A stretch of DNA of 64,000 bases from CAWIVH01 sp963839475 (GCA_963839475.1 CAWIVH010000012.1:372001-436000), one strand, 5' to 3'; numbered from the stretch's first letter, positions 8,805 through 18,470 are shown. Translations and numbers: made by a program. Notes: generated from the sequence alone by a model not told the origin.

Positions 8805-9488
8805 ATGGCAAACTGGAATTTCAATCGAGTTACTATTTTGATGGTGCTGGGTCTGCTCCTGTGCGGAACCGCATGGGCAAAAAAGGATACCCCCAAAGGG
8901 CATCCGAATACTAAAAAGTGGCAGGATCTCTTTAAACCGGACCTGTCGAATGCCGTTCAGCCCCCCGGAGCTTGGGTGATGGAGAACGGCGTGATGACGG
9001 CCAAGACTCATGACACTATTTTTACCAAGGAATCGTACGGGAACTTCATCCTGGACCTCGAATTCAAGGTTTCCAAGGGAGCCAACAGCGGCGTTTTCCT
9101 GCGGACCGGTGACATGAAGAATGTTCTTTCGGCTTTTGAAATCCAGGTGCATGAAACCACCGACGGCGGCAGGATCGGAATGGTGGGAGCGTTGTATGAC
9201 TGTAAAGCTCCGAGCAAAAACATGTCCAAGCCTGCCGGAGAATGGAATCGCTACACCATCACCATGAAGGATAGTTTCCTGACGCTGGTGTTCAACGGTG
9301 AAACGGTGTTGGATCTCAATCTGAATGACTGGAAAGAGGCGAAGAAGAATCCTGACGGAACGCCTAACAAATTCCCGGTAGCCTTGAAAGACTACGCCAA
9401 AAGCGGTCCGATCGGATTTCAGGGGCTACATGGGAAAGAAGCATCCCCAATCTGGTACCGCAACGTGAAAATCAAAGTCCTGAAATAG
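8805..9488 (+). CDS. secreted DUF1080 (3-keto-disaccharide hydrolase-like) protein
   Basis: The 227-aa protein starts at the ATG at 8805, preceded by CGGAGAGG; an ATG at 8775 has a ribosome site too close to it. A signal peptide (TILMVLGLLLCGTAWA) leads into a concanavalin-like jelly roll. Family landmarks are a WQDLF start, WVMENGVMTA, the FILDLEFKVSKGANSGVFLR strand pair, AFEIQVHE, GALYDCKAPS, AGEWNRYTI and a C-terminal GPIGFQGLHG with WYRNVKIK. DUF1080 proteins are common in saccharolytic soil bacteria, and some cleave 3-keto-glycosides produced by Gfo/Idh-type oxidoreductases such as the one at 47813-49231. A role in outer-surface sugar metabolism is therefore likely, but the substrate is not shown. 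Confidence 0.88.
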   Translation: MANWNFNRVTILMVLGLLLCGTAWAKKDTPKGHPNTKKWQDLFKPDLSNAVQPPGAWVMENGVMTAKTHDTIFTKESYGNFILDLEFKVSKGANSGVFLRTGDMKNVLSAFEIQVHETTDGGRIGMVGALYDCKAPSKNMSKPAGEWNRYTITMKDSFLTLVFNGETVLDLNLNDWKEAKKNPDGTPNKFPVALKDYAKSGPIGFQGLHGKEASPIWYRNVKIKVLK

Positions 9489-9614
9489 GCCAGGATACCC
9501 GCCCACGCTTGAGCAGGGCTGCTCCCTCGGCGGCTTGACCCGGACGAACACATCCGGCCTTGCCGCCGGGGGAAATTTTTCAGTGCCTGCATTCTGCTTA
9601 CCCGTTTCCCGAAT

Positions 9615-10628
9615 TTAATCTTCCAGGCTCACGATCAGCTTTCCCTTATGAGTGCCGTCAAACAGGTGCTGGAGGGCAGCAGGAGCGTTTTCGAGTCCCC
9701 GCACGACCTCCACGCGGTATCGGATCTTCCCCTCGGCGTGCCAGCGGCTCAGAGCTGCCATCGCTTCCATGCTGCGGTCAGCATAGTCGAGAACTATGAA
9801 TCCTTCCATTCGAGCCCGGCAAGTCAGTATCTTCCCGATATTCGCCGGACCGGGCACAGGCTGAGGGGAGTTGTACTGGGAAATCAGACCACAAAGCACG
9901 ATTCGGGCATGCAGGTTGATGTTGTCTAAAACAGCCTCGAGAATCGCGCCGCCTACGTTCTCGAAATAGATATCGATCCCGTTCGGGCACAACTCTTTGA
10001 GCCTTTGGGGAACTGGTTCGGTTTTGTAGTTTATGGCGGCGTCGAATCCGAGTTCCCGGGTGATCCAATGGCACTTTTCATCGCTGCCTGCGATCCCGAC
10101 GACCTTCAATCCCTGGATTTTTCCTATCTGCCCCGTGAGAGACCCAACGGCTCCGGCTGCCGCCGAAACAACTAAGGTTTCCCCGGGCTTGGGCTTCCCG
10201 ATCTCCAGCAACCCAAAATAGGCGGTCATGCCGATATGACCCAAGAGTCCGAAGAAAACCTCCGGGTTGAACGAAGGATCCCTGGGAAGGAGGTTCAATC
10301 CGGTGCCATTGCTGATTGCATAGCGCTGCCAGCCGAGTAGTCCGTGTACCCAGTCCCCTTCGCGGAAACGAGGATTCAATGACTCTTCGATGGTCCCGAC
10401 AGCGATGCCGCGCATCACCTCACCGATGGCAACCGGAGGCATATAAGAGGCATACTCATTGACCCAGCCGCGATTGGTGGGGTCCAGTGAAAGGTGGGTC
10501 AGACGGATCAGCACCTCCCCTTCATTCAGAGGAGGCACCTCATGCTCATGAAACAGGAAATTCGCCGGCTTTAAAAAATCCGTCGGGCGTGTCGCCAGCA
10601 ACCATTGTCGGTTTGTCCTTTTCATCAT
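9615..10628 (-). CDS. NADP-dependent MDR oxidoreductase (CurA/PTGR-like)
   Basis: The 337-aa protein starts at one of two adjacent ATGs ending at 10628/10625 behind a strong GAGGGAGGTG. It belongs to the zinc-free medium-chain dehydrogenase/reductase group: the N-terminal GroES-like domain lacks zinc ligands and has SLDPTNRGW and VGTIEESLNPRFREGDWV. The Rossmann domain has AAAGAVGS (nucleotide loop) and DIYFENVGG, the signature of the prostaglandin reductase/leukotriene B4 dehydrogenase and curcumin reductase (YncB) group. These enzymes reduce activated double bonds of enones with NADPH. The gene stands alone and is divergent from the NUDIX gene. Confidence 0.9.
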   Translation of the reverse strand: MMKRTNRQWLLATRPTDFLKPANFLFHEHEVPPLNEGEVLIRLTHLSLDPTNRGWVNEYASYMPPVAIGEVMRGIAVGTIEESLNPRFREGDWVHGLLGWQRYAISNGTGLNLLPRDPSFNPEVFFGLLGHIGMTAYFGLLEIGKPKPGETLVVSAAAGAVGSLTGQIGKIQGLKVVGIAGSDEKCHWITRELGFDAAINYKTEPVPQRLKELCPNGIDIYFENVGGAILEAVLDNINLHARIVLCGLISQYNSPQPVPGPANIGKILTCRARMEGFIVLDYADRSMEAMAALSRWHAEGKIRYRVEVVRGLENAPAALQHLFDGTHKGKLIVSLED

Positions 10629-10756
10629 TACACCTCCCTCCTCGAATTGAACTCAGGACGAATTATTGACGATCCAGAATGCAAAATACAGTTCGATTGG
10701 CATGATCGGGCAGGAGAGCGGTATGATCATGTTTTCCCCGCTCCAAGGAGGCTCCT

Positions 10757-11212
10757 GTGGAACATTACATAAAGCCAATACCCGCGGTGAACGCGGTTAT
10801 TTTTGATTCCTGCCGACGCGTGCTGCTGACCCGGCGATCGCCATCGGTCCGGGAGCCGGGGAAGTGGTGCCTGCCCGGAGGGCATTTTGACGGCGGCGAA
10901 GACTGGATAAGCGCCATGCGCCGCGAAATCAGAGAAGAGATTGGCCTGAAGGTTCTGGATCAGGAGCTTTGCGGCATTTATTCCGATCCCGAGATTACGA
11001 TTTCAGAAACACCCTCCAGAGAAGGCTGGTTCGGGCAATACCTGGTCGCCAGCTTCATAGTCAGGGATTACGAGGGGGAGATTACACCAAATCATGAGGT
11101 CGACCAGTGGGGCTGGTACGATGTCGGCGATCTGCCTTCACCCATGCTCAAATCTCACCCGGTTAGGATAAGGGACGCCGCGATTTTCAGCGGGAAGGTT
11201 TTTGTGCGCTAA
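10757..11212 (+). CDS. NUDIX hydrolase
   Basis: The 151-aa protein uses a GTG start at 10757, supported by AAGGAG seven bases upstream. The full Nudix box (G-x5-E-x7-REIREEIGL) lies at about residues 41-64, following LPGGHFDGGED. It also has ILTRR-like strands and a C-terminal VDQWGWYDVGDLP segment seen in GDP-mannose or nucleoside-triphosphate pyrophosphohydrolases. It hydrolyses a nucleoside diphosphate linked to another moiety; the substrate is not predictable. The following GH2 gene starts 31 bp downstream. Confidence 0.92.
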   Translation: MEHYIKPIPAVNAVIFDSCRRVLLTRRSPSVREPGKWCLPGGHFDGGEDWISAMRREIREEIGLKVLDQELCGIYSDPEITISETPSREGWFGQYLVASFIVRDYEGEITPNHEVDQWGWYDVGDLPSPMLKSHPVRIRDAAIFSGKVFVR

Positions 11213-11243
11213 ACAGCACCTGAAAAATGCAGGAGGATTCCGG

Positions 11244-13490
11244 ATGAATTCGCGTGTTGGCCTCCCTCAAAACGATTCTGCTCCTGCCATCCTGACGATC
11301 CATCGGCTCAACCCCATTCTGGTTCGGCTCCCGGCGCGCCGATGTGCGAAACCAGCACGGAAAGCCGCAGTTGCAGCAGCGTTTCTTGCCCTTATGATCC
11401 CTTTTTCTTTGGCCGCCATGAGGCCGGCAGTCCCGCGGCAGGCTATTTCTCTGGACGGACAGTGGCAGGTTGAGGAAGGAAGCACCGATTCTGTTCCGGG
11501 CGCCTACGGGCATTCGATTCCTGTTCCCGGCCTGCTGGATATGGCACAGCCTGCTTTTGTCGACGTAGGCCTCAAAAGCCCAAGGCGCGAGGCCTTCTGG
11601 TATCGGCGCTCCTTTAAACTGGACGGCCCGATTCCCGACGTTGCGGTGCTCAAAATCAGTAAAGCCCAATACGGCACCCGGGTAATCTTGAACGGCTCGA
11701 TCGCAGGGGAGCACCTGCCCTGTTTTACACCGGCCTACCTGGACGTGAAACGATTCTTGAAAGGCTCAGGCCAAGTCAACGAGCTCGTAATCCGGGTCGG
11801 AGCCGGCCGTGAGGCTCTTCCACCCGGGATGCCTACCGGCTGGGATTTCGAAAAGTACCGTTACATACCAGGCATCTACGATTCAGTCGAGCTGATTCTC
11901 ACCGGCAAACCCTATATCGCAAACATCCAGGTTGTGCCTGATCTCTTTGCCAAATCCGTGCGGCTGGTTGCCGAATTACAGGGGACTGAGGGACTGGTCG
12001 CCCTGCATGTCAGGGCGAATGTGACCGAAGTTACTACTGGCAAACAAGTCGGTGCGCTGAAGGAGGCCGGAACGACCGGGAAAACCAGGCTGGCTGGCGG
12101 CGCAACCTTACTGGATATCACTATCCCTATCGCCAACTGCCGCTTCTGGTCCCCCGAAGACCCATTCCTCTATCAGCTGACGCTGAGTACCGGCAAGGAC
12201 GCGGCAAAGGTTCGATTCGGGATGCGATCGTTCAGATTCGAACCGGGATCCAAGGCGGCGCTGCTCAACGGCCGGACCTATTACATGCGCGGGAGCAATG
12301 TAACAATTTACCGGTTTTTCGAGGATTCTGAGCGGCTCGATCGCCCCTGGCGCGCGGATTGGGTCCGCCGCCTGCACCGGAAATTCAAATCGATGCATTG
12401 GAACTCGCTGCGGTATTGTATCGGCTTTCCCCCTGAAATCTGGTACGACATCGCCGATGAAGAGGGATTCCTGATCCAGGACGAATTCCCGATCTGGCTC
12501 CTGAGCAAGGCGCCGGAAAATCCGGTTGCTGAAAAAATCATCCCCGAATATAGGGAATGGATGCGCGAACGATGGAACCACCCCTCTGTGGCAATCTGGG
12601 ATGCGCAAAATGAAAGTCATACCGCCGAGACCGGAAAAGCAATTCAGGCCGTCCGGCGCCTTGATCTCTCCAACCGCCCATGGGAAAACGGTTGGGCCGA
12701 GCCCCAGGAACCCACGGATTGCACGGAATCCCATCCCTATGAATTCCAGCGGACCTACGACGGTAAGTCCTCTTTCAGAATGAAGGAAATCGCCGACTGG
12801 TCCGGAGTGCCCGGTTTAGGGGCCGCCCAGAAAAAACTGCAAGTGCCGATTATCATCAATGAATATGCCTGGCTCTGGCTGACTCGCGACGGCGAGCCGA
12901 CATCTCTAACCGGCAAAGTGTACGCTGACCTGCTGGGTCCGGCTTCGACAGCCGAGGATCGCCGTGCCATTTATGCCCGCTATCTCGCCGCATTGACCGA
13001 ATTCTGGCGCGCACATCGCGAAGCGGCCGGGGTGCTCCACTTCTGCGCCCTTGGCTATTCGCGCTCCGGCGACAAACCCCGCCCGGAGGGCGGCGCAACC
13101 AGCGACCATTTCGTGGACATGGAAAAGCTCACTTTCGAACCTCATTTCGAAGAACAGGTCGGAAATGCCTTCAATCCGCTCGGCATCATGCTGGACCTAT
13201 GGGCTGAGGAGATCCCCCCGGGCAACGAAAGGCCCCTGAAAGTTTATGTCATCAACGACCTCTACAGCGACTGGTCGGGAGAAGTGAAGCTGACCCTGAT
13301 CCAGCGCGGGCGCGCGACTCCAGTGGCTTCCCGCACCTTCAGCGTGAAAGCCCTGGGGCGCGAAGTGCTGGAATTCAACTATAAGTTCCCGGCGGAGCCG
13401 GGCGCTTATTCGCTGACCGCCGAGCTCAAGGATAATTCCCGAAAGACGGTCCGGAGCATCAGGGAATTCAAAATTCTGCCCGGCAAATAA
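11244..13490 (+). CDS. secreted glycoside hydrolase family 2-type enzyme
   Basis: The 748-aa protein starts at the ATG at 11244 behind AGGAGG; an in-frame GTG at 11202 inside the NUDIX gene lacks such support. A long basic N-region and a hydrophobic segment (AAVAAAFLALMIPFSLAA, about residues 41-58) form a signal peptide or anchor. A sugar-binding jelly roll (FWYRRSFKL, GSIAGEHLPCFTPAYLDV), an Ig-like domain and a TIM barrel follow. The barrel shows the GH2 acid/base in WDAQNES (about 456) and a plausible nucleophile Glu in INEYAW (about 539). The C-terminal part is an Ig-like domain. Family members act as beta-galactosidase, beta-glucuronidase or beta-mannosidase; the specificity here is open. 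Confidence 0.88.
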   Translation: MNSRVGLPQNDSAPAILTIHRLNPILVRLPARRCAKPARKAAVAAAFLALMIPFSLAAMRPAVPRQAISLDGQWQVEEGSTDSVPGAYGHSIPVPGLLDMAQPAFVDVGLKSPRREAFWYRRSFKLDGPIPDVAVLKISKAQYGTRVILNGSIAGEHLPCFTPAYLDVKRFLKGSGQVNELVIRVGAGREALPPGMPTGWDFEKYRYIPGIYDSVELILTGKPYIANIQVVPDLFAKSVRLVAELQGTEGLVALHVRANVTEVTTGKQVGALKEAGTTGKTRLAGGATLLDITIPIANCRFWSPEDPFLYQLTLSTGKDAAKVRFGMRSFRFEPGSKAALLNGRTYYMRGSNVTIYRFFEDSERLDRPWRADWVRRLHRKFKSMHWNSLRYCIGFPPEIWYDIADEEGFLIQDEFPIWLLSKAPENPVAEKIIPEYREWMRERWNHPSVAIWDAQNESHTAETGKAIQAVRRLDLSNRPWENGWAEPQEPTDCTESHPYEFQRTYDGKSSFRMKEIADWSGVPGLGAAQKKLQVPIIINEYAWLWLTRDGEPTSLTGKVYADLLGPASTAEDRRAIYARYLAALTEFWRAHREAAGVLHFCALGYSRSGDKPRPEGGATSDHFVDMEKLTFEPHFEEQVGNAFNPLGIMLDLWAEEIPPGNERPLKVYVINDLYSDWSGEVKLTLIQRGRATPVASRTFSVKALGREVLEFNYKFPAEPGAYSLTAELKDNSRKTVRSIREFKILPGK

Positions 13491-13533
13491 ACGGATCTGC
13501 CGAAAAGTCCGGCGGGAAACCAGGGAGGCACAG

Positions 13534-13750
13534 TTGCCCCGAGCGGAACATTCGCTGGACGCCATGGGAACGACATTCTCCCTGATCCTGCATGGCGCTA
13601 AAGCTGAAGAATTGGATTTAGCGGCAGAAAAGGCATGCGGCGAGATCCGCCGGGTTGAGCGGCTCCTTTCCTGCTTCGATCCCGCAAGCGAATTAAGCGC
13701 AACAGTCGGGAACCCGGACCGAGTAGCCAGCTCGTTCCAGCCCCTCAGGG
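13534..13750 (+). pseudogene. truncated apbE (FAD:protein FMN transferase) remnant
   Basis: A TTG start at 13534 with GGGAGG just upstream opens a frame whose first 55 or so codons look like the ApbE N-terminus: a MGTTFSLILHG strand, a helix with EIRRVERLLSCFDP, then ASELS. Homology stops near 13700; the frame then runs antisense through the 3' end of the cyclophilin gene to 14067 and has no ApbE flavin-binding or Mg-site sequence. A normal ApbE has about 300 residues. This looks like a deletion that fused the start of an apbE gene to the neighbouring cyclophilin end. The translation signals are still intact, so a short peptide could be made. Confidence 0.65.
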
Positions 13751-13751
13751 A

Positions 13752-14858
13752 TCACGGGTTTTTCTTCGAAAGAACCACTCTCTTCAAATCAATGCGTTGC
13801 TTCGGGCTCTCCCCGTCCACCTCGATCTTCTGGAACTTGTCCAACACGTCCATCCCGTCCACCACTTTGCCGAACGCCGTGTACTCGTTGTCGAGTCCGC
13901 CGGCATCACCGAGGCAAATGAAAAAAGACGTTTCCGCGCTGTCCTTTTCATCGCCCCGGGCCATGCTCAATACGCCTTTGACATGCCGGGTGCCGTTGAA
14001 CTCCGGCTGTAGCCGCCGTACGAGGTCTTTTTGCCGGAAATCGGGGAGGGGCGGCTGTCGGGTGTGAAGCAGCCCGCCCTGCAGTACAAAATCCGGCACC
14101 ACGCGATGGAACCCGGTCCCGTCATAAAAGCCGGCTTGGCTCAACCGCAGGAAGTTGCGCACGTGGTTGGGAGCCAGGTCCGGAAAAAACTCCAGCGTAA
14201 TATTGCCGAGGGAGGTTTCGAGCGTGGCCCTGAAGTCGGCCAACTGCGCTGGAGTATGCTCGGAGAACGCCGGCGGTGGAGGCGGCTGGGCCGGCCGCAA
14301 CGTGACCTTCTGGATCACGGGCGGGTTTGCCGGCAATTGGGAGTCGTCCAGCGGAGTTTCCGATATTTTATCTATAACTTCAATCCCTTCCGACACGGTC
14401 CCAAAAACGCTGTATTTCCCGTCCAGGCCTGCCTGAGGGGTCACACATATGAAAAACTGGTTGCCGCCGCTGTCGGGTTGGCCGGGGAGCAGGACAGACG
14501 ATACCGACCCGCGCTCATGCTTCAGATCGGATATCTCGGACGGCACCTTGTTCATTCCGCCGCTGCCCCAGGCGGCTTTGCGTGCCGGATCCCTGGATAG
14601 GGGATCTCCCCCCTGGACAATCCCCCATTTGATAACGCGATGAAAAAGGGTTCCGTCATACGCGCCTGATGCGGCGAGTTCCAGGAAAAGACGAACATGC
14701 CTGGGCGCCTTGCCGGGGAAAAACGAGAGTACGAATGTGCCGGCGCTGGTTTTCACGACCGCCTGCTGATTCATGTCGAGCGCAGGCGGGGGTGATTGTG
14801 CGAAAGCGACGGCGGTGATCAACAAAAGGCCAGCGGCCGCCAGGAACTGACGAATCAT
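13752..14858 (-). CDS. secreted peptidyl-prolyl isomerase with two cyclophilin domains
   Basis: The 368-aa protein starts at the ATG ending at 14858 behind GGAGGGGCAACC and has a signal peptide (FLAAAGLLLITAVAFA). Two cyclophilin-type domains are arranged in tandem: residues about 30-190 (FHRVIKWGIVQGGDP, GNQFFICVTP, YSVFGTV) and about 208-365 (FHRVVPDFVLQGG, TSFFICLGDAGGLDNEYTAFGKV). Each keeps the FHRV segment and the FFI strand around the proline-binding site. A Pro-rich linker separates them. It should catalyse proline cis-trans isomerisation in the periplasm. Two domains in one secreted chain are less usual than the common single-domain form. Confidence 0.92.
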   Translation of the reverse strand: MIRQFLAAAGLLLITAVAFAQSPPPALDMNQQAVVKTSAGTFVLSFFPGKAPRHVRLFLELAASGAYDGTLFHRVIKWGIVQGGDPLSRDPARKAAWGSGGMNKVPSEISDLKHERGSVSSVLLPGQPDSGGNQFFICVTPQAGLDGKYSVFGTVSEGIEVIDKISETPLDDSQLPANPPVIQKVTLRPAQPPPPPAFSEHTPAQLADFRATLETSLGNITLEFFPDLAPNHVRNFLRLSQAGFYDGTGFHRVVPDFVLQGGLLHTRQPPLPDFRQKDLVRRLQPEFNGTRHVKGVLSMARGDEKDSAETSFFICLGDAGGLDNEYTAFGKVVDGMDVLDKFQKIEVDGESPKQRIDLKRVVLSKKNP

Positions 14859-15020
14859 GGTTGCCCCTCCAATTCGGATTCAGCAAGAACCTAGCAAAAA
14901 ACGACAGGTCTGGCGACGGAATTTCTGCATCATTTTTCGCGGATTTGTGGTCCTCGCGGTTAAAAATCAAAAACTGCCGGATCCGCTGCGATATGATTTA
15001 ATATTTGCCTGAGGAAGCCT

Positions 15021-17117
15021 GTGCCCCAAAAACGCGATGATGGAAACGAGTTCGTCTACGCCAATGTCCCCTACGGCAGGGCGCTGATCCGCTCGGGCGA
15101 ATTCAAGATAGCCACGTCTTTTGAACCCCGCGGCGACCAGGCCGCCGCCATCGAACAGTTGACACGGGGTCTGGCGGATGGAGATCCGCACCAGGTGCTC
15201 CTCGGTGTGACCGGCTCCGGCAAGACCTTCACCATGGCCAAGGTCATCGAGGCGGTGCAGCGCCCCACCCTGGTGCTGGCACATAACAAAACCTTGGCCG
15301 CCCAACTTTATCGAGAGTTTAAAAACTTCTTCCCGTCGAACGCCGTGGAGTACTTCGTTTCCTATTACGACTACTATCAACCGGAAGCCTACATTGCTGC
15401 GACCGACACTTACATCGAAAAAGATGCGCTGGTGAATGATGAAATCGACCAACTGCGGCATTCGGCCACCCGGTCGCTTTTCGAAAGGCGCGATTGCATC
15501 ATCGTGGCCAGCGTCTCCTGCATTTACGGGCTCGGATCCCCGGAAGCCTATTACGGAATGCTTCTCTTTCTGGAACGAGGCCAGCAGATCAAACGCGATG
15601 AGATCCTCCGCCGGCTGGTGGAAATGCAGTTTGCACGGCAGGACTTCGGCCTGGAGCGGGGGTTTTTTCGCGCGCGAGGCGACACCATCGAGGTCTTCCC
15701 GACCTACGAAGACTATGCCATCAGGATTGGGATGTTCGGGGACGAGATTGATTCCATCGCGCAGATCGATCCCGTGACCGGCCGCACCCTCAAGAAGCAC
15801 GACCGGATGCCCCTATACCCCAAGTCGCACTACGTTCAGCCGCGCGACCAGCTGAACATCGCTATTGCGACCATTAAAGAGGAGTTGGAGGAGTGGCGGA
15901 CCAAGCTGGAGCAGGAGGGCAGGCTGCTCGAGGCTCAGAGGGTTCATCAGCGCACAATGTTCGATCTCGAAATGATGAAGGAACTGGGCTATTGCCGCGG
16001 GATCGAGAATTATTCCCGCCATCTGACAGGGCGGGCCCCGGGAGAGCCGCCTCCCACCCTGCTCGATTACCTGCCGCGCGATTCCATCATGTTCATAGAC
16101 GAGAGCCATGCGACCGTGCCGCAGGTGCGGGGAATGTATTTCGGCGACCGGTCGCGCAAGGAGAACCTGGTTCAATATGGTTTCCGGCTGCCCTCCGCCC
16201 TCGACAATCGACCGCTGAATTTCAAGGAATTCGAGGAGCGCGTCAACCAGGTGGTATATGTTTCCGCCACGCCTGCAGCCTATGAACTGACCAAAGCCGG
16301 TGGAGTCATAGTGGAACAGATTATCCGTCCTACGGGGCTGACCGATCCGCCGATCGAGATCCGGCCGGTTGCCGGCCAAGTCGACAATCTCATGGAGGAG
16401 ATCCGGGTGCGCGCTTCCAACCATGAACGCGTGCTTGTAACTACCCTGACGAAAAGGATGGCAGAAGACCTCGCCGAGTATTATACCGAGCTTGGACTGC
16501 GTGTCCGGTACCTGCACTCCGAGGTGGAAACGCTGGACCGGATCAAGATTCTGCGGGCGTTGCGCGCCGGCGAATTCGATGCGTTGATCGGGATCAACCT
16601 CCTGAGGGAGGGTCTCGACCTCCCCGAGGTCTCTCTCGTCGCGATCCTGGACGCCGACAAGGAGGGATTCCTACGCTCCACTACCTCGCTCATCCAGACC
16701 GTGGGGCGCGCAGCCAGGCACATCAACGGGCGTGCGATCCTTTACGCCGACACGATGACCGGGTCGATAGCGGCCGCGATCGAGGAGACCAGCCGCCGGC
16801 GAACGGTTCAGCAGTGCTACAACGAAGAAAATCAGATTACACCTCAATCGGTAATCAAGCCCCTCGATCCGGAACTGATTCGGATCTATGAAGGCGATTA
16901 CTACGAGTTGCCTGCGGTGGCGGAGGAAGCCGTGCAGTACGCCTCGGCCGAAGAGCTGGAAAATGAAATCCGGCGCCTCGAACAGGAGATGCGCGAGGCT
17001 GCTCATCAGTTCGAGTTCGAGCGGGCCGCGGCGCTGCGGGACCAGGCCAGAAAACTCCGTAAATCCGGGATGGACATGCTTGGGGCTGCGCCTCCCGGGG
17101 AAGAAAATCAGCCTTGA
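15021..17117 (+). CDS. uvrB: excinuclease ABC subunit B
   Basis: The 698-aa protein uses a GTG start at 15021 with GAGGAAG upstream; a TATGAT -10-like hexamer (14992-14997) precedes it. It is full length for UvrB. Walker A is GVTGSGKT (about residues 62-69), followed by the beta-hairpin segment with VSYYDYYQPEAYIAATDTYIEKD split around conserved Tyr residues, the IDESH Walker B-type motif (about 359), helicase motifs V and VI (GINLLREGLDLPE, QTVGRAARH) and a C-terminal UVR domain with EFERAAALRDQ that contacts UvrC. UvrB verifies lesions and loads UvrC in nucleotide excision repair. Confidence 0.98.
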   Translation: MPQKRDDGNEFVYANVPYGRALIRSGEFKIATSFEPRGDQAAAIEQLTRGLADGDPHQVLLGVTGSGKTFTMAKVIEAVQRPTLVLAHNKTLAAQLYREFKNFFPSNAVEYFVSYYDYYQPEAYIAATDTYIEKDALVNDEIDQLRHSATRSLFERRDCIIVASVSCIYGLGSPEAYYGMLLFLERGQQIKRDEILRRLVEMQFARQDFGLERGFFRARGDTIEVFPTYEDYAIRIGMFGDEIDSIAQIDPVTGRTLKKHDRMPLYPKSHYVQPRDQLNIAIATIKEELEEWRTKLEQEGRLLEAQRVHQRTMFDLEMMKELGYCRGIENYSRHLTGRAPGEPPPTLLDYLPRDSIMFIDESHATVPQVRGMYFGDRSRKENLVQYGFRLPSALDNRPLNFKEFEERVNQVVYVSATPAAYELTKAGGVIVEQIIRPTGLTDPPIEIRPVAGQVDNLMEEIRVRASNHERVLVTTLTKRMAEDLAEYYTELGLRVRYLHSEVETLDRIKILRALRAGEFDALIGINLLREGLDLPEVSLVAILDADKEGFLRSTTSLIQTVGRAARHINGRAILYADTMTGSIAAAIEETSRRRTVQQCYNEENQITPQSVIKPLDPELIRIYEGDYYELPAVAEEAVQYASAEELENEIRRLEQEMREAAHQFEFERAAALRDQARKLRKSGMDMLGAAPPGEENQP

Positions 17118-17120
17118 TTT

Positions 17121-17144
17121 CCGGCCCGCCGGGCCGGATTTTTC
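17121..17144 (+). terminator. rho-independent terminator after uvrB
   Basis: TCCGGCCC (17121-17128), a 3-nt loop and GGGCCGGA (17132-17139) form a perfect 8-bp GC-rich stem followed directly by TTTTT. It begins 3 bp after the uvrB stop codon and ends 21 bp before aroA, so it should insulate the two genes or attenuate read-through. Confidence 0.85.
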
Positions 17145-17165
17145 CTATGCTTCGGAAGGGAAGAA

Positions 17166-18470
17166 ATGATCCGCACAATACGAAGATCTGCTGCCCTGTC
17201 GGGAACAGTCACGCTGCCTGGCGATAAATCCATTTCCCACCGTTATGCGATGCTTGCGGCTATCGCCGAGGGGGAATCGCGCATCGAGCATTTTGCCGCA
17301 AGCCAGGATTGCCACAGCACCCTGGGATGCATCCGGTCCCTTGGAATTGAAGCCGGCGAATCAGGGGAAATCGTAACCATCGCAGGGCGCGGGCTGCTGG
17401 GATTGAAAGCACCATCCTCGAACCTGGACGCCGGGAACTCGGGAACGACCATTCGCCTACTCTCGGGCATTCTGGCCGGGCAACCGTTTGAGTCGGTCAT
17501 CGGCGGCGACGAATCGCTCTCCCGCCGGCCGATGGCGCGCGTGGCCAAGCCGCTGCGGATGATGGGCGCCACGGTCGATTCTCTGCCGGGGGATTTGCCG
17601 CCGCTCAGGATTCACGGGGGCGGGTTAAAGGCAATCCGTTACCATTTGCCGGTCGCCAGCGCCCAGGTAAAGTCCTGCATCCTGCTCGCGGGACTGTTCG
17701 CCGATGGCCCGACGGCCGTCTTCGAAGACGTGCCAACAAGGGACCACAGCGAAATCGCGCTCGGCTGCTTCGGCGCATCTCTGCGGCAGGCTGACGGCTG
17801 GATTGAAATCGAACCGTTCCCCCGCCTCAAGGGCCGGAACCTGGATGTTCCGGGAGATCTCTCCGGAGCGGCATTTTTCCTGGTAGCCGCGGCGCTGATT
17901 CCCGGGTCGGACATCTTCCTCCCCAGGGTTGGCCTGAACCGACGGCGGCGCGAGCTGCTGGATTACCTGCAACAGGCAGGACTCGACATCACGGTCGAAG
18001 GAGAATCCTGCAACGCCGGAGAAGCTCGCGGCGACCTGCATGTGCGCTACAAAGCCGAAGCGCTGAGCCAGGCCATGCCGCCAATCTGCGGCGCCCTCAC
18101 CGCCAGCCTCATCGACGAAATCCCGGTCCTTTCCGTTTTGGGCGCCTTCGCGGAAGGCGGCCTGGAAATCTCCGATGCTAAAGAACTACGGATAAAGGAA
18201 AGCGACAGAATCGCGGCGCTGGCAGGAAATTTACGGGCGATGGGGGCGCAAGTGCAGGAAAAGGAAGACGGCCTCATCCTGTCCGGCGGCCAGGCAATGA
18301 GAGGGGCGGATATCGACACTTATGGGGATCACAGGATCGCCATGGCCTTCGCGGTCGCAGGGCTGGCATCGGCTGGTGAAACCCGGATACATCAGGCGGA
18401 ATGCGCGAATGTCAGTTTTCCCGGATTTTGGGATCAATTGGCGTCCGTCACCCATGAGGGAGATCGATGA
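17166..18470 (+). CDS. aroA: 3-phosphoshikimate 1-carboxyvinyltransferase (EPSP synthase)
   Basis: The 434-aa protein starts at the ATG at 17166 behind GGAAGGGAAG. Family motifs are complete: LPGDKSISHRY with the substrate-binding Lys (about 22), DAGNSGTTIRLLSG (about 90), SLSRRPM, VASAQVKSCILLAGL, RDHSEIAL, IKESDRI and TYGDHRIAMAFAVAG near the end. The enzyme joins PEP and shikimate 3-phosphate in the chorismate pathway. The start region resembles class II enzymes (LSGTVTLPGDKSISHR), which tend to be glyphosate-tolerant, although tolerance cannot be judged from this alone. No other aromatic pathway gene is nearby, and the upstream terminator suggests that it needs its own promoter. Confidence 0.96.
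   Translation: MIRTIRRSAALSGTVTLPGDKSISHRYAMLAAIAEGESRIEHFAASQDCHSTLGCIRSLGIEAGESGEIVTIAGRGLLGLKAPSSNLDAGNSGTTIRLLSGILAGQPFESVIGGDESLSRRPMARVAKPLRMMGATVDSLPGDLPPLRIHGGGLKAIRYHLPVASAQVKSCILLAGLFADGPTAVFEDVPTRDHSEIALGCFGASLRQADGWIEIEPFPRLKGRNLDVPGDLSGAAFFLVAAALIPGSDIFLPRVGLNRRRRELLDYLQQAGLDITVEGESCNAGEARGDLHVRYKAEALSQAMPPICGALTASLIDEIPVLSVLGAFAEGGLEISDAKELRIKESDRIAALAGNLRAMGAQVQEKEDGLILSGGQAMRGADIDTYGDHRIAMAFAVAGLASAGETRIHQAECANVSFPGFWDQLASVTHEGDR

Noticed and set aside
13751..14067. Extension of the apbE-like frame
   Set aside because: Beyond 13700 it is only the antisense of the cyclophilin gene.
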